From: CAZNEZ01 sp964572475 | GTDB lineage: Bacteria; Bacillota; Clostridia; Lachnospirales; Lachnospiraceae | NCBI GenBank assembly: GCA_964572475.1 | Contig: CAZNEZ010000056.1 | Location: 1 to 12,056 of the forward strand | Length of the DNA: 12,056 nucleotides | Direction of reading: 5' to 3' | Part shown: positions 1 through 6,836 of the stretch, piece by piece | Layout of the letters: the number at the start of each line of letters is the position of its first letter | Position numbering within the stretch: the first letter of the stretch is position 1 | Made by a program: the position numbers and the translations under genes | Notes under the pieces: model-generated | The model's input: only the letters and a program-made list of their open reading frames with translations | The model's database searches: none | Told to the model about the DNA's origin: nothing

Positions 1-117
1 CACGGTTCAAGTCCAATACCAGTTTTTTTAAGTTTTAATGCCGGCGACCGGACTTTGAACACGGTTCAAGTCCAATACCAGTTTTTTTAAGTTTTAATGC
101 CGGCGACCGGACTTGAA
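1..117. repeat. 59-bp tandem duplication of the tRNA-Leu 3' end
   Basis: Bases 1-59 and 60-117 are near-identical tandem copies; the only difference I see is one extra T in the first copy (56). Each unit carries the last bases of the tRNA-Leu gene (the acceptor strand GCCGGC and part of the T arm) plus about 38 bp of downstream flank. Only the copy at 98-181 continues into a full tRNA. The duplication sits exactly at the window edge. A real partial tRNA duplication and an assembly artefact at a contig end are both possible; the artefact seems more likely. Confidence 0.85.
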
Positions 118-181
118 CCGGTACGGGTTTGACCCCGCAGGATTTTAAGTCCTGTGCGTCTGCCAATTCCGCCACGCCGGC
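98..181 (-). tRNA. tRNA-Leu (anticodon UAA)
   Basis: Read on the minus strand, the 7-bp acceptor stem GCCGGCG pairs with CGCCGGC (99-105 with 175-181). The discriminator A comes from base 98. The D arm contains AATTGGCAGACG. The anticodon stem CAGGA/TCCTG encloses loop CTTAAAA, giving anticodon UAA. A long variable arm, as expected for class II tRNA-Leu, precedes the T arm with loop GTTCAAGT. The 3' CCA is not encoded, so it must be added by a nucleotidyltransferase. The gene lies 39 bp downstream of tRNA-Tyr and is probably co-transcribed with it. Its 3' end is duplicated at 1-59. Confidence 0.97.
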
Positions 182-220
182 ATAGTCTACTAAGGATACC
201 TATGTATTCTTAATCGACAG

Positions 221-302
221 TGGATGGAGGTGGATTCGAACCACCGAAGCAATTTGCAGCAGATTTACAGTCTGTCCCCTTTGGCCACTCGGGAATCCAT
301 CC
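221..302 (-). tRNA. tRNA-Tyr (anticodon GUA)
   Basis: Minus-strand acceptor stem GGATGGA pairs with TCCATCC (222-228 with 296-302), with discriminator A at 221. The anticodon stem-loop CAGACTGTAAATCTG gives anticodon GUA. A long variable arm (GCTGCAAATTGCTTC region) marks the class II structure of bacterial tRNA-Tyr. The T arm reads GGTGGTTCGAATCCACC. CCA is not encoded. This is the first gene of a two-tRNA unit driven by the promoter at 323-351. Confidence 0.97.
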
Positions 303-322
303 ATTTTGCCTGACAATATATA

Positions 323-351
323 TTTATACCATATGACTTTTATCATTGCAA
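323..351 (-). promoter_or_regulatory. sigma-A promoter of the tRNA-Tyr/tRNA-Leu unit
   Basis: On the minus strand a -35 TTGCAA (346-351), a 17-bp spacer and a -10 TATAAA (323-328) stand about 20 bp before the tRNA-Tyr 5' end, the distance expected for a stable-RNA promoter. The -35 lies only 28 bp beyond the stop codon of the upstream GH13 gene, and I see no terminator hairpin between them. Confidence 0.8.
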
Positions 352-378
352 GCACTTTTTATCATTTTAGCAAATTTT

Positions 379-2418
379 TTAATCACATTTTCGTCTATAC
401 ACAGATGCCGATTTAGCTGGTAAATCAACTTCTAATATACCATTTGAATTAGGCATTAAAAGCTTACCAACATTATAACTATTCTCAGATGTCAGCATAA
501 TTCGCTCAATCTGCTCTTTTCTACCTATACCTGCCACCCATACTGGTATCTCTACATGTTTTTCCTCTTCACTAATATTTATCACAGTTACTACAACACT
601 TTCCCTCTTATAGAATCTTGCATATGCTATTACATCTTTTTCTTTGTATATTGGGTCATATGAGCCTATTTTAAGTGCAAGGTTATCTTTATGCATTGCT
701 ATCGCATCTCGATGAAATTCAAGCAATTCAAGGTCCTCATTTCCCCATGGATAACTCCTTCTGTTATCTGGATCAGTGAATCCACATACTCCAGCCTCGT
801 CACCATAATAAATAGTTGGTGCACCCGGCCATGTCATCTGCATAATCACAGCCATCTTCATAACAGCCTTGTCTACATTAATGTTTGCCAGCTTTGGTCC
901 TAAATCTGCTGTTCTGCCTACCACATGATTAGTCCTTGAGTAGAACCGCGAATGATCATGATTAGACAATTCGTTCATAGCAACAAGTAATGATGGTTTT
1001 GGAAATGTAGCCATATTATATCTCATTATTTCAAAGAAATAATCCGCATTTCCCAGATAATCATTTCTAAATTCATCACTATGCTTCTCCATACCAGTTA
1101 AAAACCATGATATAGGCTCCATAAATGCGTCGTAATTCATTACAGAATCCCACTCTTCACCACGTAGCCAGGCTGAAGGATTTCCATAATGTTCAGCCAA
1201 AATCAGCGCTTCAGGATTTGCCTCTTTTACATTGCGTCTAAACTCTCTCCAAAACTTATGGTTAAATTCTTCTGTATTTCCGAGGTCCGCTGCTACATCT
1301 AGTCTCCAGCCATCGGCATTATAAGGAGGCGATACCCATTTACGTCCAATATTCATTATATATTCAAATAACTTATCCGATTCTTCGTAATTCAGTTTAG
1401 GAAGAGTGTCATAATTCCACCAGCCATCATAATCATTGTTGAATGGCCATTTATCACTGTTAAATTTGAAAAAGCTTCTATATGGACTATCTTTAGCAAC
1501 ATATGCGCCGTGTTCAAAGCCTTCTTTACCATCATAAATGCACTCTTTGTCCATCCATTTATTAAATGAGCCACAATGGTTAAATACACCATCTATAATA
1601 ACTTTAATTCCCAATTTATGAGCCTCAGTAACAACCTTAGCAAAAAGTTCGTTAGAAGCCTCAAGATTAGCTAATCCTGTTACACGCTTAATATATCGTT
1701 CTGCAGTCCTATTATCACCATTATTAACTTTTTCACCCCCATCATCTAATATTACTCCAAAATGCGGATCTATATTGTCATAATCTTCAATATCATATTT
1801 GTGATTAGATGGCGAAACAAATAAGGGATTAAAATATATAACCTCAACACCTAATTTGTGAAGATATGGAAGCTTTTGTATAACTCCTGCGAGGTCTCCG
1901 CCATAGAATTCCCTTATACCATCAGAATCAGGATATTTATTCCAGTTTTTTACCTGAACAGAATCTTTACCAATATATGAATATTCACCGTCTAAAACAT
2001 CATTTGAAGAATCCCCATTGTAAAATCTATCTACAAATATCTGGTACATAACAGCACCCTTAGCCCAATCAGGAGTTTTATATCCTGGTATTATTCTAAA
2101 TGCAAAGGATTCATTTAACTCATTTACAGCTCCAAGCTTATTATAATAACACATATCACTGCCTTCTATTATCTTAAACCAATATACAAACGGCTTCTCT
2201 TCAAGTCTTATTGTACTTTTGTAATATCTAAAATCAGCCTCTGAATATATCAGATGCATTAGTATACCATCAGGAAATTCATGAGAGCATAAAAATACAT
2301 ATGATAAATCTTCTTTAGCTGCTCTAAATGTTATTGTAACCTCTGTATTTGCATCTGCCTCAAACGGCGTGATACACGTTTTAGTTTCATCTGAAAATAA
2401 TGCTTCTCTAATTATCAT
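379..2418 (-). CDS. GH13 alpha-glycosidase (neopullulanase / cyclomaltodextrinase type)
   Basis: A cytoplasmic alpha-glucan hydrolase of glycoside hydrolase family 13, expected to cut alpha-1,4 (perhaps also alpha-1,6) links in maltodextrins, cyclodextrins or pullulan fragments. Counting from the ATG (679 aa), residues ~1-115 look like a CBM34-type N-terminal domain, followed by AVMYQIFVDRF at ~122. The four GH13 regions are present: DGVFNH (276-281), GWRLDVA with nucleophile Asp374, LAEHYG with acid/base Glu409, and SNHDHSRF with Asp488. A beta-sandwich C-terminal domain follows. There is no signal peptide. Start choice: an in-frame GTG at 2430 would have its Shine-Dalgarno (AGAAAGG) only 1 nt away, while ATG at 2418 is better placed, so I use 2418. 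The exact substrate is an inference. It stands alone, without visible transporter or regulator partners. Confidence 0.92.
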   Translation of the reverse strand: MIIREALFSDETKTCITPFEADANTEVTITFRAAKEDLSYVFLCSHEFPDGILMHLIYSEADFRYYKSTIRLEEKPFVYWFKIIEGSDMCYYNKLGAVNELNESFAFRIIPGYKTPDWAKGAVMYQIFVDRFYNGDSSNDVLDGEYSYIGKDSVQVKNWNKYPDSDGIREFYGGDLAGVIQKLPYLHKLGVEVIYFNPLFVSPSNHKYDIEDYDNIDPHFGVILDDGGEKVNNGDNRTAERYIKRVTGLANLEASNELFAKVVTEAHKLGIKVIIDGVFNHCGSFNKWMDKECIYDGKEGFEHGAYVAKDSPYRSFFKFNSDKWPFNNDYDGWWNYDTLPKLNYEESDKLFEYIMNIGRKWVSPPYNADGWRLDVAADLGNTEEFNHKFWREFRRNVKEANPEALILAEHYGNPSAWLRGEEWDSVMNYDAFMEPISWFLTGMEKHSDEFRNDYLGNADYFFEIMRYNMATFPKPSLLVAMNELSNHDHSRFYSRTNHVVGRTADLGPKLANINVDKAVMKMAVIMQMTWPGAPTIYYGDEAGVCGFTDPDNRRSYPWGNEDLELLEFHRDAIAMHKDNLALKIGSYDPIYKEKDVIAYARFYKRESVVVTVINISEEEKHVEIPVWVAGIGRKEQIERIMLTSENSYNVGKLLMPNSNGILEVDLPAKSASVYRRKCD

Positions 2419-2499
2419 TTCAATAATCACGCCTTTCTCAAATTGCTATATAAAGACTTATATTCCACTATATCTACTCTTTATTTTTAGCATGTTCTC

Positions 2500-2528
2500 A
2501 TTCTATACTATCCAATATTATTGCACAA
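2500..2528 (-). promoter_or_regulatory. candidate promoter of the GH13 gene
   Basis: On the minus strand, TTGTGC (2523-2528) and TAGAAT (2500-2505) are separated by 17 bp and lie about 80 bp upstream of the GH13 ATG. Both boxes deviate from consensus and the region is AT-rich, so chance matches are easy. I see no clear CcpA cre site. Confidence 0.35.
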
Positions 2529-2539
2529 TATGTATTTTT

Positions 2540-2555
2540 ACTTATTCATATAAGT
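2540..2555. repeat. short palindrome upstream of the GH13 promoter
   Basis: ACTTAT and ATAAGT flank a 4-nt centre (TCAT), forming a 16-bp inverted repeat 12 bp upstream of the candidate -35 box. It could be an operator for a sugar regulator, but nothing in the sequence identifies a binding protein. Confidence 0.3.
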
Positions 2556-2648
2556 TTTTCGTCATTATTACTTATTGCCATTACACCATTTTTAAATATT
2601 ACTATGTATTCCACATAAGACTTCCTACTATAATGTATCACTCCAAGT

Positions 2649-2678
2649 AAAAAGGACAGCTGGCAAGCTGTCCTTTTT
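2649..2678 (-). terminator. strong bidirectional hairpin terminator after tilS-hpt-ftsH
   Basis: A perfect 13-bp stem (2649-2661 with 2666-2678) with loop GGCA has AAAAA on one side and TTTTT on the other, so it can act as an intrinsic terminator on either strand. Its likely use is to end the ftsH transcript, about 250 bp beyond the ftsH stop codon, ahead of the GH13 gene. Confidence 0.85.
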
Positions 2679-2779
2679 AGGAGAAGGTATTTCGTTTTTA
2701 TGGGGTGTAGCAAAAACTATATAATGTATTGGGGGGGTTTTTACGTTAATTATAATATCATAAGTCTTCAGATAAGTCT

Positions 2780-2838
2780 CAACAAAGTTGCACAAATTCA
2801 AGTACTGCTTTTTGTGCAACTTGACGAACGATTTGTTG
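2780..2838. repeat. nested inverted repeat downstream of ftsH
   Basis: GTTGCACAAA (2787-2796) pairs with TTTGTGCAAC (2811-2820) around a 14-nt loop. An outer pair CAACAAA (2780-2786) and TTTGTTG (2832-2838) extends it across an 11-nt asymmetric bulge on one side. It lacks a T-run, so it is not a usual terminator. It could protect the 3' end of the ftsH transcript or be a remnant of a mobile element. Confidence 0.6.
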
Positions 2839-2930
2839 ACCAATTTTTCAATCCTAGACTTTTTTGATATAAATCTTTAAAATTTGCCATTATGTTTTGT
2901 TTTCGCCTTTTTTACGACACAAATTCAATT

Positions 2931-4775
2931 CTACTCTTCATTATTTTCTTCAAATAAAGCTTCAAATTCTTCTCTGCCAATTTTCTCTTTCACAATAAGT
3001 AACTCTGCACAAGAACATAATACATCCTTATGCTCTTCTATAATCTTAGTAGCCTTTGCATAACACTCATCTACAATATTCTTAACTTCTGTATCAATCA
3101 ATGATGCTGTATTATCAGCATATCCTCTTGTATGAGCAAGGTCTCTGCCTATAAATACCTCATCTTCATCATCACCATAACTTATAAGTCCAAGTTTCTC
3201 AGACATACCATACTTAGTTACCATTGATTTTGCAATTCCAGTAGCCTGTTTAATATCCTGTGAAGCACCAGTTGTAATATCATCAAATATCATCTCTTCA
3301 GCAATTCTGCCGCCAAGACTTACCATAATATTCTGAAGCATTTTACCTTTGGTGTTAAACATCTCATCACGTTCTGGTAATGGCATTGTATAACCTGCTG
3401 CTCCGTTACCTGTAGGAATAATAGAAACAGTGTGAATAGGTCCAACATCAGGTAGTACGTGGAATAATATAGCGTGGCCAGCCTCATGATAAGCTGTAAT
3501 CTTCTTCTCTTTGTCTGAGATAACCTTACTCTTTTTCTCTGCTCCAATACCAACTTTTATAAATGAACTTTCGATATCTTCCTGTAAGATAAACTTTCTA
3601 CCCTTTTTGGCAGCTACTATTGCAGCTTCATTAAGCAGGTTCTCAAGATCTGCACCTGTAAATCCTGCTGTAGTCTGAGCAACTTTATCAAGGTCCACAT
3701 CATCTCCAAGTGGTTTATTTTTTGCATGAACTTCAAGAATCTCAAATCTTCCTCTTACATCAGGTCTTCCAACAACAACCTTTCTATCAAAACGACCTGG
3801 TCTTAGGATAGCAGGGTCAAGAATGTCTACTCTATTAGTTGCAGCCATTACAATAATTCCTTCATTAACTCCGAATCCATCCATCTCGACTAACATCTGA
3901 TTAAGAGTTTGCTCTCTTTCATCATGTCCGCCTCCCATACCTGTTCCTCTTCTTCTGGCAACAGCATCAATTTCATCGATAAACACAATACAAGGAGCAT
4001 TCTTCTTAGCTTCAGCAAATAAATCTCTAACTCTTGATGCACCAACACCAACAAACATCTCTACAAAATCCGAACCTGAAATGCTAAAAAATGGTACTCC
4101 TGCTTCACCTGCAACCGCTTTAGCAAGTAAAGTTTTACCTGTACCTGGAGGGCCCACAAGAATAACACCTTTCGGAATTCTAGCACCAACCTCAATATAT
4201 TTAGCTGGAGATTTAAGGAAATCAACAATCTCCTCTAACTCTTCTCTTTCTTCATGAAGTCCTGCAACGTTATTAAATGTTACTTTCTTCGCTGTATCTG
4301 TCATCATCTTGGCACGGCTCTTACCAAAATTCATCATTTTGTTACTATTTCCGCCGCCTTGTCCTGCACTCATCATATTAAAGAAAATAATGATAAATAC
4401 AAAGCATAATACTATAGGTAATATGGTTGTTAATAAGAAACTATCTCTACTAACATCACCTATATCATAATCAATACCATTATCATTTAGAATTACCTGA
4501 ATCTCATTTACATCTGAAACATAAACAATATTCTTCTCACCAGACTTAAGAGTAACCTCTATCTTACCTGTAGGAATTTCTTTATTCTGGTCAATTACAA
4601 CGGTATCAACCTTCTCATCCTTAACATCCTGTAAAAATTCAGGATATCCATAATCCTTATTAGTATTTAATCCAATACTAATTGCATAAAATATACCAAT
4701 CATTACAAGCAATACTATCATGTAAATAGCAAAACTTTTTCCTGGTTTATTGGGGGTTTTAGTTGTTGCAGCCAT
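2931..4775 (-). CDS. ftsH: ATP-dependent zinc metalloprotease FtsH
   Basis: A membrane-bound AAA+ protease that unfolds and degrades membrane and short-lived cytoplasmic proteins as a hexamer. Over 614 aa, a normal family length, the order is: TM1 at ~15-36, an extracytoplasmic domain ~40-110, TM2 at ~112-133, then the AAA module with Walker A GPPGTGKT (208-215), Walker B IVFIDEID (263-270) and the second region of homology with RPGRFDR (325-331). The M41 protease domain has zinc motif HEAGH (430-434) and a likely third ligand Asp507 in TGASQD. The gene starts 3 nt after the hpt stop, and its Shine-Dalgarno GGAG lies inside the last hpt codons, 6 nt before the ATG, so translation is probably coupled. 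In B. subtilis, ftsH also follows tilS and hpt and is needed for sporulation. The protein looks intact. Confidence 0.98.
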   Translation of the reverse strand: MAATTKTPNKPGKSFAIYMIVLLVMIGIFYAISIGLNTNKDYGYPEFLQDVKDEKVDTVVIDQNKEIPTGKIEVTLKSGEKNIVYVSDVNEIQVILNDNGIDYDIGDVSRDSFLLTTILPIVLCFVFIIIFFNMMSAGQGGGNSNKMMNFGKSRAKMMTDTAKKVTFNNVAGLHEEREELEEIVDFLKSPAKYIEVGARIPKGVILVGPPGTGKTLLAKAVAGEAGVPFFSISGSDFVEMFVGVGASRVRDLFAEAKKNAPCIVFIDEIDAVARRRGTGMGGGHDEREQTLNQMLVEMDGFGVNEGIIVMAATNRVDILDPAILRPGRFDRKVVVGRPDVRGRFEILEVHAKNKPLGDDVDLDKVAQTTAGFTGADLENLLNEAAIVAAKKGRKFILQEDIESSFIKVGIGAEKKSKVISDKEKKITAYHEAGHAILFHVLPDVGPIHTVSIIPTGNGAAGYTMPLPERDEMFNTKGKMLQNIMVSLGGRIAEEMIFDDITTGASQDIKQATGIAKSMVTKYGMSEKLGLISYGDDEDEVFIGRDLAHTRGYADNTASLIDTEVKNIVDECYAKATKIIEEHKDVLCSCAELLIVKEKIGREEFEALFEENNEE

Positions 4776-4778
4776 TCT

Positions 4779-5300
4779 TTACTCCTTCACAATGCCAATG
4801 TATGGCAGATTTCTATATTTTTGTGCGTAATCAAGTCCATATCCAACTACAAATTCATCTGGTATTTCAAATCCAGTATAATCAACATGAACATCTGTAA
4901 CTCTTCTATCAGGTTTATCAAGCAATGTACAAAGTTTGAGTGATTTAGGACCTCTCTGTTCAAGCATCTCTAAAAGATATGAGAGTGTTCTTCCTGAATC
5001 AACTATATCTTCTACCACTAATACTTCCTTATCCTTTAACGATTCATCAAGATCTTTGACAATCTTAACTACACCAGAGCTATCCTTACCTATTCCATAG
5101 CTTGAAACAGACATAAAATCCATGGTTACAGGAATTGTAATTCTCTTAGCGAGTTCACATAAAAAGAAAACTCCACCTTTTAATACACAAATAAGGTGAA
5201 TATTTTTTCCAGCGTAATCTTCGCTTATCTGTTTACCAATAGCCTCAATTCTTTTGTCTACATCTGACTCTGAAACTAGTACTTCGATTCTTTCACTCAT
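4779..5300 (-). CDS. hpt: hypoxanthine phosphoribosyltransferase
   Basis: A purine salvage enzyme that transfers ribose-5-phosphate from PRPP to hypoxanthine (and usually guanine), giving IMP or GMP in the cytoplasm. The 173-aa length is typical. The PRPP-binding motif is the stretch VLVVEDIVDSGRT (93-105). The N-terminal loop with VLKGG (39-43) and the base-binding C-terminal VVGYGLDY (151-158) are also present. The ATG at 5300 is preceded by GGAG with a 7-nt spacing and overlaps the tilS end by 8 nt; the stop is 3 nt from ftsH. This tight packing points to one mRNA. In B. subtilis, HprT and TilS have been reported to act together on ftsH transcription; whether this holds here cannot be judged from sequence. 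Confidence 0.97.
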   Translation of the reverse strand: MSERIEVLVSESDVDKRIEAIGKQISEDYAGKNIHLICVLKGGVFFLCELAKRITIPVTMDFMSVSSYGIGKDSSGVVKIVKDLDESLKDKEVLVVEDIVDSGRTLSYLLEMLEQRGPKSLKLCTLLDKPDRRVTDVHVDYTGFEIPDEFVVGYGLDYAQKYRNLPYIGIVKE

Positions 5301-6675
5301 TGTTGTTCTCCATTCTTAAGTATTGTATTCTGACTATATTATGTGTTTCCTCAGTTACTTTATAGTTTTCACCAATTCTATACCCAATAACCCATAGAAT
5401 CTCGTGCTCATCTGCCAGAACCAGCACATTATCCCTTTCCTCTTTAGGAATCTTCATATCAATATAATATGACTTAAGAGATTTTTTTCTGCCCTCGGAA
5501 TCAATGACTATATAATCGCCAATCTCCCTTGTTCTTATCCGCAAATGTCCATTTAGTATATCATAATCAAGACATTTCGTATATCTATTTTCAACAATTT
5601 TAACATTTTCTTTATAAATCTCTGAAAATTTAAAAACTGCATTATTTTGTTTTAATTCGTATGTTCCAAAGCGATTTACTGCTATAGGTTCAAATATAAT
5701 ATCATCTTTTTGAATATTTTTTCTGATTATTAATCTGTCATATGTTGTAATAGCTATTAAATTGTATGGTAAATTAATCTGGCTTCCAACCTCTTTAAAT
5801 GCCAGTAAATATACTTGCTCTATATGCTTATTCGTTATATCCTTAAGTTTTCCCGCCTCCTGCCTGATTACACTTCTAATGGCTTCTCTTGCAGGAACAA
5901 TATGTGCATCTTTTAACCATTCTTTATTAATGGCATTACCTTCTATAACCTCGCTAAGTTGTTGCGTAATTATACTTTCCAGATAATTTTCAATGTCGCT
6001 AAGCTGTTCACCCATATTATTAATATGCTCAACTGCCCTATCGTTTATATTATCGCAAATGTATGGAAGTACTACTCTTCTCACTTTATTTCTTGTATAA
6101 TCCTCCTCCAAATTAGTTGAATCCGTCACATATTCTATGTTATTATCGGCAAGATATTTTTCTATTTCATCTCTTGTACAGTTAAGAAGTGGTCTAATAA
6201 TACATTCTCTCATTATTGGTATTCCGCACATACCTTTAATACCAGTCCCTCTAACCATATTCATAATAATCGTCTCTGCATTATCATTGGCATTATGTGC
6301 AACTGCAATTTTATTAGCATTTATCTCCATCATTGTCTTAGAGAAAGCTTCATATCTAGCCTGTCTTCCAGCCTCTTCACATGAGATAGAAAGATTTTTA
6401 GCCATATCCGGAATATTGTATCTGTATGTTTTGCACATTATGTTCCATGAATTACATAGGTTTTCCACAAAATTCATATCTCTGTCTGCTTCTTCCCCTC
6501 TAATGCCATGGTGAACATGAACCACTGTCACCTTAAGGTCCATAATATTGCTCAATTCAATCAATACCTTTAATAAGCACACGGAATCAGCGCCACCAGA
6601 TACACCTGCAATGACGCTGTCCCCATTTTCTATCAACTTGTGTGCTTTAACATACTGAATTATTTGATCTATCAT
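5293..6675 (-). CDS. tilS: tRNA(Ile)-lysidine synthetase
   Basis: An essential enzyme that attaches lysine to C34 of tRNA-Ile2 (anticodon CAU) using ATP, changing both its codon reading (AUA) and its charging. From the chosen start the protein is 460 aa. The N-terminal PP-loop ATPase carries SGGADS (26-31), followed by VVHVHHGIRGEEAD and AHNANDNAET, both typical of TilS. A linker and TilS_C-type domain (ending in WVIGYRIGENYKVT) complete it. The frame is open further upstream to a TTG at 6726 and an ATG at 6687. The ATG at 6675 is preferred because GAGG stands 6 nt before it and the upstream starts have no Shine-Dalgarno. It is the first gene of tilS-hpt-ftsH and overlaps hpt by 8 nt. Confidence 0.96.
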   Translation of the reverse strand: MIDQIIQYVKAHKLIENGDSVIAGVSGGADSVCLLKVLIELSNIMDLKVTVVHVHHGIRGEEADRDMNFVENLCNSWNIMCKTYRYNIPDMAKNLSISCEEAGRQARYEAFSKTMMEINANKIAVAHNANDNAETIIMNMVRGTGIKGMCGIPIMRECIIRPLLNCTRDEIEKYLADNNIEYVTDSTNLEEDYTRNKVRRVVLPYICDNINDRAVEHINNMGEQLSDIENYLESIITQQLSEVIEGNAINKEWLKDAHIVPAREAIRSVIRQEAGKLKDITNKHIEQVYLLAFKEVGSQINLPYNLIAITTYDRLIIRKNIQKDDIIFEPIAVNRFGTYELKQNNAVFKFSEIYKENVKIVENRYTKCLDYDILNGHLRIRTREIGDYIVIDSEGRKKSLKSYYIDMKIPKEERDNVLVLADEHEILWVIGYRIGENYKVTEETHNIVRIQYLRMENNNE

Positions 6676-6807
6676 AATAATCCTCATTTCTGCGCTGTCT
6701 TTTACGAATAACAGACATTGTGTCAATCAACACTCAGACACAAATCTTCGTGCAAAAGATTTATCTTCCACACTATCTGCTTCTAAGTACCTTTTTGTAA
6801 TATAACT

Positions 6808-6836
6808 ATCATATGCTAACATTATTGCAAAATCAA
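6808..6836 (-). promoter_or_regulatory. candidate sigma-A promoter of tilS-hpt-ftsH
   Basis: On the minus strand, TTGATT (6831-6836) and TATGAT (6808-6813) are 17 bp apart. The -35 overlaps the spoIIE stop codon. Predicted transcription would begin near 6801 and leave a leader of about 125 nt before tilS. A housekeeping promoter here makes sense because tilS and ftsH are needed in growing cells while spoIIE is sporulation-specific. Confidence 0.5.

Larger units (their letters stand above)
2419..2930. other. 512-bp spacer without a convincing gene
   Basis: The spacer between ftsH and the GH13 gene is very AT-rich. It holds a candidate GH13 promoter (2500-2528), a small palindrome (2540-2555), a strong terminator hairpin (2649-2678), a run of seven G (about 2730-2736) and a nested inverted repeat (2780-2838). 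Short open frames exist on the minus strand (2798-2890, ATG, 30 codons, and a TTG-initiated frame running through the terminator), but neither has a good ribosome-binding site or a recognisable product. It may be decayed sequence. Confidence 0.6.

Noticed and set aside
1..117. CRISPR-like direct repeats
   Set aside because: There are only two adjacent copies with no spacers, and the unit is made of tRNA sequence.
2725..2740. G7 run as a possible G-quadruplex
   Set aside because: A single G tract with no partner tracts nearby cannot form the standard intramolecular structure.
2628..2843. Minus-strand TTG-initiated frame of about 71 codons downstream of ftsH
   Set aside because: It has no ribosome-binding site, runs through the 2649-2678 terminator hairpin, and its translation resembles no family I know.
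6721..6726. Perfect TTGACA on the minus strand close to tilS
   Set aside because: No acceptable -10 box lies 16-18 bp downstream. The TTGATT/TATGAT pair at 6808-6836 is a better candidate.
6676..6726. Longer TilS with a 17-residue N-terminal extension
   Set aside because: Neither the TTG at 6726 nor the ATG at 6687 has a Shine-Dalgarno, whereas the ATG at 6675 has GAGG at 6 nt and gives the usual TilS N-terminus.
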